Assembly (NCBI GenBank): GCA_933228915.1
Contig: OW121821.1
Coordinates: forward strand, 39,022,731 to 39,086,730
Length of the DNA: 64,000 bases
Direction: 5' to 3'
Origin: Telmatherina bonti
Lineage: Eukaryota > Chordata > Actinopteri > Atheriniformes > Telmatherinidae
The notes under the pieces are model-generated. The model was not told the DNA's origin. It did no database searches and worked only from the letters and a program-made list of their open reading frames with translations. The first letter of the stretch is position 1, and every line of letters begins with the position of its first letter. The translations under genes and the position numbers were made by a program. This document shows, piece after piece, positions 1 through 11,300 of this stretch.

Positions 1-369
1 CTAATGAGCCTCAGTTTGAAGATAAAATGTTTTCAGTGTCTTAAAGAGCAGCAGTGACCCTGCTGCTACACTTTACTTTGCTTCTACTGAACAAAGAAAC
101 GAGGTCGTATCCATCCCACACACAGCAAGAGGAGTTTTCTGAACAAGTCAGGGTGGTCTTCTCATATAATTGGATGAAAATAAAAAGTCAGTAGACATCA
201 TTAAGCTAAGTGAAACAAAGCGTTCATGGCAAAGGGTTCATTCAGAGAGAAAAGAGCCTGAAAAGGTTTGATGGATGCTGCAAAGATAAATCAACTTTAT
301 TCCATGTGTGTCCTGGGAGGGTTCAAAGCTGCATGTGCTGTTCTATTTTGCATCTATTTATCTATTAAT

Positions 370-660
370 GAGTGCAAACCAGTGGTATATGCAGGTATAC
401 GCAGTATGCACACTTATCTTTCAGTCAGCATTGAGTATTCCTACTTCTAAACCCCCTTTTACAATTACAAACCTCCCTATGTGTGTATCTATGTCTACCA
501 GCAGCTCAGCTAAGTTACCGATGCTACACTGGTGCAGTTAGCCATCAGCTCTATTAACTTTAGCCTGAACATAGACATAATAAAGATATAAATGTCTATG
601 AGCCTGACGCCTTGATGTCATTGTGTTGAGAGCGCAATTAATCTCCAGTGTGGGTCGGAT
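370..660 (-). repeat. Interspersed repeat, copy 1 of a pair
   Basis: Read on the minus strand, this stretch aligns over more than 200 bases with 57,540-57,860 on the plus strand. Shared blocks include AGGCTCATAGACAT, TATGTCTATGTTCAGGCT, AACTGCACCAGTGTAGCAT and GGGGGTTTAGA. By eye the identity is about 75-80 percent, so this is an old dispersed repeat. I see no coding potential and cannot name the family. Confidence 0.6.
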
Positions 661-1120
661 GGGTTTGCAGCAGAGCTGGAGGCTGGAACAGATCTTATTT
701 GGGTGTTTCGATACAACATTGGAACAATTTTGGATGAAGGTGTTAAAAGCAGCAACTCTGTCTTTTATTATTGCTGAGGTCCTGAGACCAAAGAGCAGAG
801 ATTATGTGACGATAAGTACATATTCAGATTGATTTTTGGAGTAAAACAGTGTTTTTCTGGGCTATTTTTTTATCCGTTTAACTTAAAAAAGGGCCAAAAC
901 CTGGATTATACCCACTTCTTGAGGGACCACTGGTGCAAATAATACATCACCAAAAAATGTATTAAACATTTAGAGTCAATACTGATCAATGGATACAAGC
1001 TATTTTTGCTCTGTGGTCTAAGTTTGCACTACAGAATGAATTTTCTTGGCAAATACACAAATAAATTAAATGAAATGAATAAACTAAAAGAGGCTTCTAC
1101 TTTTTTCTACTTTTTTTACT

Positions 1121-1121
<1 letters not shown>

Positions 1122-1152
<31 letters not shown>
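1122..1152. repeat. Poly-T tract
   Basis: A run of about 25 consecutive T follows a T-rich stretch. It could be the reversed poly-A tail of an old retrocopy, but no retroelement body is recognisable beside it. Confidence 0.7.
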
Positions 1153-1156
<4 letters not shown>

Positions 1157-1558
1157 TTCTACTCTCAAGGTATGTTACATGGATCAAAAGCAATGTGAAT
1201 CCCAAAGACCTCCACCTCAAATATCTGTTCAGCTCACTGCAGGGTGCCCAACTCCGTGATGATCCAATGGTCCCAATACTACGAGACAACTGGAACGCAC
1301 CATAAGGAAAACCCACTGGTGAGGTCTGGTTTGTCATCCAGGTAGTTGGTGAGATGTAAAACAATAATGTAAACCGCCACAAACATCGGCGCTCTTGCAG
1401 AACTAGTTACTCACAATGTGTTGGTCTTTCTAATTTTGACTTTTAGTAGAGGCTTTTAAATGTTTTTAGTACAAAATTGTTGTGCAGTTTTCATAATTTT
1501 TGCTCTGTTTTTTTTTTCTTTTTTAGAAAAATGCATGTTTTTTTTTTTCTCATACAAA

Positions 1559-2191
1559 CAGAGCCGGATTAAAAGTGCACAGGGCACTGGGCCCTGAGTG
1601 TTCCAGGGGCCCCCTTTCTAACCTCAACATTGTGAAAATTGTCAATGATACACTGTGAAATGACATTTCTAACATCGCTCAGCCAATGGTATCAATAGCA
1701 ACACAGTAGTCACTGTGGTGTAACTATCTGGTTTTTATGTTTTAAAAGAACAATATTAAAGACTTATGAAAAGTTAGAGACATAATGTGAATTACTTTGA
1801 GTAATTATCATGGTGTTACATTTTGAATATCTGTAAATGCTTTCAAAACTATTAAAAGAAAGGAATGTAATGGGTATCCAATGCAAATTTTGGAACAACT
1901 GGATGTTGTATGTGAATATTGTTAAATGGATGATTATGGAATTCAGGGGCAGATTTCATAAGATTGCTCTTCTTTCTGCTCCTTTTCATTCAAGCCATAT
2001 TTAATTGGCAGTCTTAGTTTGTATTTATTTTTATGTTGTTTTCAATTAAATAAATAAAAAAGAAATGAAATGTACATTTCGTTTTATGTCCAAACTGCTG
2101 TTGTTTGCCCTAGGTGGGTCCCACATGGGCCCCAATTGGGCATGTGCCCCTGAGCCTGTGTCCATAATGCCCATTGGATAATCCGGCCTTG
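1559..2191. mobile_element. Non-autonomous hAT-like element
   Basis: The ends are imperfect inverted repeats: the left end reads CAGAGCCGGATTA and the right end, reverse-complemented, reads CAAGGCCGGATTA. The 8-bp flanks (CATACAAA left, GGCACAAA right) share their last five bases, as expected of an aged 8-bp target duplication of the hAT type. There is no transposase ORF inside. A CAG..GCCGGATTA terminus is common in fish repeats of this class (general knowledge). The superfamily call is inference. Confidence 0.6.
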
Positions 2192-2842
2192 GGCACAAAG
2201 CCCTGTGTAAAGTTGAAATAAAGATAACTTGTTTTTTGCAAAAATAAATTTAAAAAAAAAACAGCCAACACATAGCAATAAACCCATTTCCACCATGGTT
2301 GTAGCCTTGCCAGGGAAATTAATCCAGATAAGGAAGGAAGGAATGAATCAATAAACACAATTTGACTCATTTTCTGGTCAGTAATTTTTGACACTTGTGA
2401 AGTTTTTTTGATTCAGCCAACCTGTAAACAATATTATGATGTAAATAATATCTATTTTTTGGTATCGCTGTCTTGACTGACGCTATCAGGTTTCTTGCTT
2501 TGCTTCTACATCTAACAGGAACGTGCTTCATCCTTTAAATGTACGAGCCGAGGATACTTACAGATACGGATAATATGCTTATGTGGAAAAGTTTGTCATC
2601 TGCTGTCGGGTCACATGGTAAAATAACTCTGCAGCAAAGAGGAAATTACATGCATGTGAACTCACAATAACAAGTTTGCATGAAAGGAAAAATGTGTTTC
2701 AGGAATATTAATAATCTTTTTAAGTTAGATTGGATTTGTTTTATGTGGATGCATCGAATCGAGTTAAATACAGAGAAAATAACAAACCAAAAATCAAACA
2801 GTCTAATTAAAACATTTAACACTGTCAGCTTTTTATACTCAC

Positions 2843-2945
2843 TCTTTGGGTGGTTTAGTTGGTTCTGCTTCGCCGTACCAGTCTGAATAGTCATAGTAGG
2901 TATATTCAAAAGGCTCAAACTCAACTTTGCTCTGGTTCATCTCAG
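2843..2945 (-). CDS. Candidate Tyr-rich exon, unknown gene
   Basis: On the minus strand a 103-base segment lies between an acceptor-like AAACAG and a good donor GA|GTGAGT. It is open in the frame that reads FEPFEYTYYDYSDWYGEAEP, followed by a Thr-Lys-Pro-Pro-Lys-Glu stretch. Such acidic Tyr clusters occur in extracellular matrix proteins, where the tyrosines are often sulphated. I do not recognise the gene, and the neighbouring minus-strand sequence gives no second convincing exon, although 3,015-3,210 can be read as a short hydrophobic ORF. It may be one exon of a gene whose rest lies left of the window, or a chance ORF. Confidence 0.35.
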
Positions 2946-3841
2946 CTGTTTTAACAAATCAAACAAGTGAAAGAGGAAAAACTCAGTTGCTGAAGTCTCC
3001 TTCTGAGCCTCCTCCAGTCTGGAAACCTCAGTCAGCGATCTGCTGGTGCTGCAATGTGTCTGGACAGCTTGGCCCAAACACCCGGACACATTCCAGCCTG
3101 ACCATGAGCCCAAAGCAGCAGATTAACAGCCACACAAAGGGGCGGGCGAGGGCAAGAAAGGTTCAGATTTACAGGAAACGAGAGGAGAAGTGGCAGGATT
3201 ACTGTGTTCATGAAGAGATTCGGGTTTTTCTTTTGCAGTCATGAAACATATCAACATGTTGAAAACATACTGAGTAAAATATATATAAAATAACAATTAT
3301 TGTATTCTTTACTGCATCGTTTCCTTTATTTCTACAAATATCCTGCTTGAAAAAACCAGCGTTTGTGTACTATGTGTTATTGATTTGTCTGCTTGTTATA
3401 CTGAATGATTCAAAAAGGTTTCCACCTTCTACTTCTTAGGTCTCTGACCTGATGAGCCAAATTCTTTAATATGTTATGGGATGGAAATTAATACCATAAG
3501 TAACTGTTATGTTCTAAAACAGGCCGTTTGCCTGCTTAAGGTAACCTGTTGTTGATCCCCGTGTTACTGTGCCTTTAAGGGCAGCTGGTGTGGTCTACAG
3601 CAAGGTCGTAAACTTGGGTTGTGAAGGTTAGAGTAATAAAGGTGACGAATGAAGCAACGCGTTGTGATCATTGACTCCCACACAAACGAAATAGTAACCA
3701 TTTAAAATCTGAGTATATATGCAAAAATCAGCTCATACCTGCTTCAGACTTTACCAAAGAAGCCTTTCAAAATAAAGCAAATGCATCTCAAAGTAAGGAA
3801 AGTGACGATCCCCACTGTAAAGCATGGAGGTGGTAGTATCT

Positions 3842-4344
3842 TTAACGGTGTGTTCACACCAAATGCGTTCTGAGCGTTTTTGACGCTCAAGATGCTGAAC
3901 GCTCGCTGCTGGTCACTAAAGTGTCACTCATGACACTTATGTCACGTTTGCCACTTGTTGGGAGCGAGCGGCTAACGTGGCGGAAAAGAGAGGAGGGAAA
4001 GGCAGAGCTTTCCTACAGCATGGCTTTATTTAATAAATAAAGCGAGAAAACGTTGTCGTAGGGCATCTCAATCCCGCGTCTGGGTTCACCAGATAAATCG
4101 TAGGCATTCTGAGTTTGGTGAATTTCACCATTTACTCCAGGAGCTCTGGGCCGATCGCTTTGATTGGTTGACGCCCCGCATCAAGTGGCAGAAGTTCGGA
4201 TTTTCCATCTTTGATGTTTGCACATGTGTCACACCGCCGCATCAAACGCTGAAAACGAGAAAGCTTGATGTCTCCTTGACGTGCCTCCACATAGACTTTA
4301 CATGTAAACCAGTCGCTCATACGCGCCTGGTGTGAACACACCTT
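3842..4344. mobile_element. PIF/Harbinger-derived element with transposase remnant
   Basis: The ends are inverted: GGTGTGTTCACACCAAATGC on the left, and AAGGTGTGTTCACACCAGGC when the right end is reverse-complemented. TTTA flanks both sides, and a TTA/TWA duplication is typical of PIF/Harbinger. Inside, on the plus strand near 4,054-4,160, an open stretch reads SRVWVHQ..., then EFGEFHHLLQEL, which resembles the N-terminal part of fish Harbinger transposases (from memory of that family). The catalytic DDE region is absent, so this is an internally deleted, non-autonomous copy. About 500 bp. Confidence 0.65.
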
Positions 4345-7300
4345 TAGGCAGTTCCGTTCTGGTTCTACGTGAGGCTTGATTTACCTTTTCACTGTTGCTC
4401 CATCTTATGCATGCTCAGGATGGGGAGTTATTAGAAATGTGATCAATGTTGATGATCTAAAGGCTTGGATTATGCACGAATTGCATATGTAAGTCTCTTG
4501 AGATGAGTTTGTCAGGACTTGGTGGTGGATAAATAAAGCAAAATTGAATGGAACTGAATTTGAGAACGTGGGCAGGAAGGAAAAATTGTAATGTAGATAA
4601 GTAAATAAAAAAAAAAAATAATGAAGAAATATGATCATAAACTTAGTTGTCATTTAAATAACTGTCAATAAGTGAATAAATAAATCAGAGAGGGCCGTGA
4701 TGAAAGCCTTCTTCACAGAGAGACCTGAAGATGTTGGAGGTGGTTCACCGAAAGACCAGTATTACACATCTCTGACTGTCCCAGTCAGGACCTAAATTTA
4801 GATTCATCTGTAGAAACTTCAGATAATGGAAGTTCAGACGTTGCTGTTCTGTCTGAGTGGTCGGTGCACTCCAAGGGCAGTGAAATTATTCTGGAAATCT
4901 TGTTTTAAGATCTGATATTCTCATTTGATAAATCCTTTAAATTGCCTCTCGCACATCAGCTAAATCCACATTTACATAATTTCATCTGTTTGTATCTTTG
5001 ATTTTTTTAAATCATGCATAAGTTGGGCATCGTTTTGTTTCCAACTGCTCATAAACTCTGCAATGGTTTTATTACATCGTGCTCTTTGGAGAGGGTTTAC
5101 TGAAGCACTGTGTTGTGTGACGTTAAGCAACGTCTTTTACTGCTGCAAACCTGTTTGCCTCTTGCTGCCCGTTGCTTAAGAGACTAATCTTATAATAAGA
5201 TGAAAAACTCTTATTCAAACAAAAGAAACCTGTGTGTGACACAAGCTTAGGAAATGTCAGACTGGGACTGTGGACACGTGAGGTGGGGCTGCTGGGCAGG
5301 ATCGCTTTTCATGTGAGACAGAAACAAGGAGATTTTTGTTTCTCCTTGTTTCTAACAAGAAAAAACATTCTGAAGCCGTTCATGTTACTTCACTTCAAGA
5401 TCACAGAGATCTCCAAAACAATATCTGCTGGAAAATTAGATGAAATTTGAAGTTTCTAAATGTGGATGGGTGAGCTCACTGTCATGGCAGAAGCTGCAGA
5501 GGGCCTGCTGATCTGATCCCAGCCATGGCAGAAACCAACAAAACTCATTCGCTGCTATTTAATTCACCTCTGATGAACTCGCTGCTATTCTTGTCTCAGT
5601 TAAAATCTTCTGATTTTTAATTACTTCATCGCCTAAGGAAGCTTTCCCCCTTCCTCTTTGTATATATTTATCTGTAATGCTGAGTTATGAAGCGTTAAAA
5701 AGTCCTTGATGTGTAGATAAGATGCAGCCGTGGTCCAGTCCTCCTCCTCTGCTGTCGATCTGATGATTTCAGAGTGTTTGCATCAAAAGCTAAAGTAATA
5801 CTGAGTGACGTCTCTTATCAAGCTGACATTTAGTGGAGGTACGACAGCGTTCACTTCAGTCCCCCTCCCTGGATTTTATATCTCACTCCAAGCAGAAAAG
5901 CACTTCGTTTTAACAATTCTGTAATGAGGTTCCTGTACTGTGTCAGTGTAGAAATATCCTCCTGGATACTTTCTCCTCAGAGGAAGACACTGAGATTTCC
6001 TTCTTGGCAAATCAAAGCTTATGTTTGGTTTATTTACTCAAAACGATGAAGAGTTGCAGGAGTGTTTCTGTCTTCCTCTAAATCACAGGAACTGTAATAA
6101 TTTAAAAGAAACTTCAGATCATTTTGTTTGTTCTTGTTTGGATCACGTCTTTTGGACCGTTTTGCAGTATGTATGCTGACCAGCAGCACCAACAAGGTAC
6201 AGCTTCTTCTTTGGGTTCAGCTGTGCACAAACTATAGCAGAAGTGAGACAAAAATCTAATTTAAACAGATATTTTCATTTACAAATGAGTCATGGAAGAA
6301 ACCTAAAACTCTCATTTCTGCAGTAAATTATCATGTAAAAAAAACCAAATAATTCTTTTACCATCTCCAACAAGTAGAAAAATAATAAACATTTTTTTAT
6401 TGTTGCATGAATGTGAAGGCGTGACAGTTTCCTTGAATGATAAAGATACTGTTGACCCTTCTAACACACAGCTTCCCAGTTGGCATCAAAGTTTCAAACA
6501 ACATAATATAAAATCAGTGTCCAGATATTTCTATCTCTTCTCTTCCTTGATGGTCTAACCTCTGAGGAGCGAGTCATGCTCCTAAAATCAATGATTTTGT
6601 TTTTTAAAAAGAAAACTTGAAGCTGACACTCTTAAAATAATGTACAAAATCCTCCCTTTTTGGGCCACAGCTGGACTTATCTTCCTGCAGTAAACTTAGA
6701 ATCTGTTGTTATGTCCACTACACCACGCATCTGTAAAAGAAAGGATCTCAAACTCTAGTCCCTGAGTATCTCTCCTGCAGGTTTTAGATGTTTCCCTGCA
6801 GGAAAACATCTAAATCTGGTACAGACAGTTAATCTGCACAGAGAATCATCTGTGGAATTAATGTCTCCATTAAATTTTTCTTCAATTTTTTTTGCATTTA
6901 CTCTGGGTGAAAGAAGCTGATTTTCAACATGAGGGTGTCTTATCCACGGTGACTCTGGGGTCCTGCAGTGCAGCCCTACGGGCGTGCTGTGGACCCCGGC
7001 TTCCAGTTTCCAGTGGCGTGGCCCCCGTGTGGTCATGAGTGGGCTTAGTCCTTAGAACATAGGATGGAGGGTGTGTGTGGTGGTGGTTGTGGCGGTGTGT
7101 GTGCATGAATAAATTTGAGATGAAGAGGGAGAGATTATGATCACATGTTTTAAAAGTTGCATGTGTGAAGACTGTTTTAATGCGACGCAATTTGTTTCTT
7201 TTTGTATGGAAAATGTTTTGTAAATAAAGTTTGATTTGATTTGTCACGGCTGTGAACCCAAATCCAGCAAAAACCTCTTTTTTCCTGAGATCCTGATGTT

Positions 7301-8359
7301 ACGTTTAGAATTTTTTATCTTCGGTAGTCCATACAAAGTTACAACAAATACTTTTTACTACTCAAATGTAAGTACTTGTGGTACCAGTGTATTTCTACTC
7401 AGTACAAACATTCTGTCATTAGCTTATATAGTATAATTAGTTGTCGTGTTGTTCTTTTAAAGTTAGGGTGCTAAATCTTTTCCTTGAAAGTTCACTTTTC
7501 TATTTCAGTCTTCGTTTTCATTTTCTTGTTTCTGACTGAAATGCCTCTGACCTTTGGTTGTACTAGATGTATACTTCTACTTTGGATCGAGCTCATTATC
7601 CAAAGATAAGACTCTGTTGTTTCTGAGCGATATCTCTAACAAGCTCTTCACTCAATACGTCTGCACTGAGTAGTAATTGGAATATATCAGCAGGAGTATC
7701 CATCATACTGTACTTATGATGCCCTAATTGTAAAGCATCCAGCGAACAATGAAAAGCCATGTAGTATTTTCCAGTTAAAACTTCATTTTAAAACGTTTAA
7801 GTTGTGTGTGAATTGAGGGACAGAAAACACAGTTTGACGGCTTGTTTGCAGAATTGAACTGAACGTTTGGGTCTGTTTTGTTGTTTTATATGCAGAAATG
7901 TAACTTAGTGAGATGAAATATATATATATCTTCACAGAAACAGAAGATGTTGGAGCAGTTTTTACTTGATGAAGGCATGAATCATGAATACACAAGTCAC
8001 ATTAATGACACAAAGTCATACACTCCATCTATCAACAAATAAAGATCTGGATGTAATTTTCACCAAAAAGATGATCAAAACAGAAATAATAAAATGCTAC
8101 AGCATATGTTTAGTCACAGATCATCATCTAAACATAACACAAACTGACAGCACACATAATGACAGGAACAAACTGCATTTTCATTGTCCAGACTGACCTG
8201 ATGAGGAAGCAACAAACACACGATAAAGTGGCTTTACAAAAATCACAACATGCAGAATCCGGGATATGTATACAGTAGTACAAAGCAAACATCTGTCGAA
8301 TTGCATCCCATTCAAACAGAGAAAACACTGATCACTGCCCAGGTTTCTCTGTCATTCAT
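4345..8359. other. Non-coding region without a recognised gene
   Basis: AT-rich sequence with many stop codons and no exon I can support. At 6,748-6,810 there is a fragment of the palindromic hAT-type repeat seen elsewhere (TCCTGCAGGTTTTAGATGTT followed by its inverse). The right end lies downstream of nr2e3 and must hold its 3' untranslated region. I could not place the polyadenylation site. Confidence 0.5.
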
Positions 8360-11300
8360 TTAGTTTTTAAACATGTCACACAACAATTTCTCCATGGGAG
8401 TGTTTCCGATGGTCCTGTGGAAGAACAGCAGCTCGATCCGTTCTGAGTTCACAAAACGCAGAGATGGAAGAAGAAGCAGCAGCTTTCCAAACCTATGAGA
8501 AGGAAAAACAGGATATAAGAGAATCCATGAGATACTGTGAAAAATTTGTGTAATCTTTCATTGTATTTTAGATTAGCAAGTTGCAAATAAGATAAAGCAG
8601 CTCCTGTTTAAAATATACTTTTTTGTAGAGCCTTTTTAAGCAACATTATTTACAGTATTTTATTTAAAAAATGAAGAAGAAGAAAACGATAACAATGAGC
8701 CTGAGGGACTTGGTCATATCAAAGCCATTTTAACTGTTTATTGGATTAACTCAAGATTAATCTATTTAATTAAACTTGTTTGGATTTAACTGAAGGGTAA
8801 TTTTATGATTGAAACATAACATAAACAAATATTATAAATTAAGAATGAGTCATGGGGATAAACAGGGAAAGCTTTGCGGGTGTTTGGCGCCATCTGGTGG
8901 TGAAAAACCGAACAGCATAAAACGAGTCCAGCAATCATATTTTGTCATTAGTAAAATTAGTTCTGGGAGATGTTTGATATTTATATTGTCATTTTGGTTA
9001 TTTATTATTCTTTTTCCGGAAAAAAAAATAGTTTCACAGTTTGTGTTGATTAATGGTATTTTTGCTGTTTATCTTTCCTATTTATTTTCAACACATTTGT
9101 TTTGGTTGTTTTTGACACAGGACATTACCTGGCTGGTTGGCTGGGGTAATGTGAGCGGATATGTTGTCCCAGCATCACCTGAGACTGATCCTGCAGGTTC
9201 TCTACTTGTTCTGGATCTTTCAAACCCCGAGTTTCTGCGTGAGAGAGGAGACCACTCTGTAAGTTTTACAAATACTGATGCAGACATCTCTGTAATCCCA
9301 CCATCATCCTACTGACTTAAGTGTGAATCAAAGCTGCTATCATTTGTTAGCTATTTTTATTTTTAATTTTGTTTGTGACCAAATATTTTAAAATTTAAGT
9401 ATGATACATAAGTGTCCAATACGTCCAATATTATCCCATCATCATGTTATGATGCTCTTAATACACAATAATATAGAATAATGTAATACATAATAATAGT
9501 GTACATAATAATAAATACATACATAGTAACAACGTAACACATAAACAAATTTAAAGTTATTTCTTTTTTAGCAAAGAGTGACCAGATAAGTATTTGTCTT
9601 TTCCTCACCTGGTTTGAAAAGCACAATGGCCTTCAGGCAGGCGAACTCTGTGGGATCAACAGCGAGGGCCTTGAAACGGCTGAAGACCTCCTGCAGGAGG
9701 CGCAGGTCCAGGCTGGTGTAGCTGGTTTTGCCTTGCATGCCGGGACAGAGGTCCGGCAGGGACAGCAGCGGACAGCTGTCCAACGGCAGAGACCACTGGA
9801 TGGCGCAGAGTAGGAAAAGCTCACTCCATGCTTCCTCCAGCAGGATTACCTGGTGAAAGGAGACAATCCAGGGTCCTGTTTTTAACATCACTACTGCAGC
9901 CTTAAAACCAAACTGTGCAGGAATTTGCTACGGGTGTATGGAAGTTCATTACTGCCAGAAAAATTAATCACTTTGCTGTTTGATGTTGGAGTAATTAAAT
10001 GTCTAAAGGAAAAACATTATTAAATAAGACTAATAACAGGGATTAAAACTGTAATTTCCTTTTAGTTCTATATTTAGAAGTTATTATGTTAAAATATGGC
10101 TGTAAATGGTGTTTAGACAGAAACTGATTTATAGATGATTAAAACATAAAAATAAAAATTAATAAATATAAACATTTTTATTTCACAGAAATATTAGATC
10201 ATTTAAATTTATAAATGAATTAACAAACAGAATTTCAAAATAAGAGTTGTTACACATGTCAATACAAAAAGCCTTTTCTGTCATTTATTATGAAGATGGA
10301 AACAAATAATGGAGAATAATTTATGTCATATTTCATAACAATGCCAGCATTATTTTCCTATTTATATTCAAATGTTTTTTGCACATATTAACCTGATGTT
10401 AAAACTTGTTATACCACATCTAAAATATATTGGAAAAGATGAAATTTTTTTCTTTATGGTTATCATATACCTGTTATTAAGCTTAGCTGAATTAAAATTA
10501 ATTGGTAGAAAAAACAAATTAAATTAAATTAAATTAAATTAAATTAAATTAAATTAAATTAAATTAAAATAAATTAAATTAAATTAAATTAAATTAAATT
10601 AAATTAAATTAAATTAAATTAAATTAAATTAAATTAAATTGCTGTCTCACCTGGTCTCTGAAGGGTAGATTGGAAAACACCGGCAGGTTTTTGGCCCATT
10701 TCACCGACATGAAGAGCAGCCTCGCCGACGTCTCGTACACGTTCTCCGAGCTGGTCGGGTACAGAGCCATGTGGTATTCTGAGGACGCTCTCTCTGGCTC
10801 GTTACTGGTCACATCGATGTTTTCATCAACTGATACAGAGGAGATGGCATCAGGATAAAAAGGTATAATTAGAACCCACTTTGCTTTATATTCAGCTGCC
10901 AGAAATGGAGTTCCGGAAGCTTCACTGTGTTTATGTTTTGGGTTTTCGTTGTATGATTTTAAAACTGAATTACTAAATAATAATCTTTCTAATTTCTTCA
11001 GTTATCAGTCTCTTTGCAAATCCAATTAGTCCATTATCAGAAACCAAAACTAAACATTATCAGGGCATCACATGTAGCTTCCTCACCATCCTCAGGCTCC
11101 AGTTTGGCACAGGTCTCAGCTGTCATCAGGCTGGCCATGAAACGGTGGTTATTCTGGGGACTGAGACAGCGCTGGGGGGCGACAGAGGAGGTAATGGACA
11201 CGGAGGAGCTAATGTGGGGCCATGTGATGACAGACCCACTGGAGGAGGAGGAAGAGGAAGAGGAGGAGGAGGAGGAGGTGGGCTCCCTTGTGGTGGCCAA

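Noticed and set aside
1006..1382. Frames with poly-Phe or poly-Lys ends
   Set aside because: They are translations of a poly-T tract with no further coding signal.
8809..9315. 168-codon plus-strand reading frame
   Set aside because: It runs antisense over nr2e3 exon 7, and its N-terminal part is intronic with no coding character.
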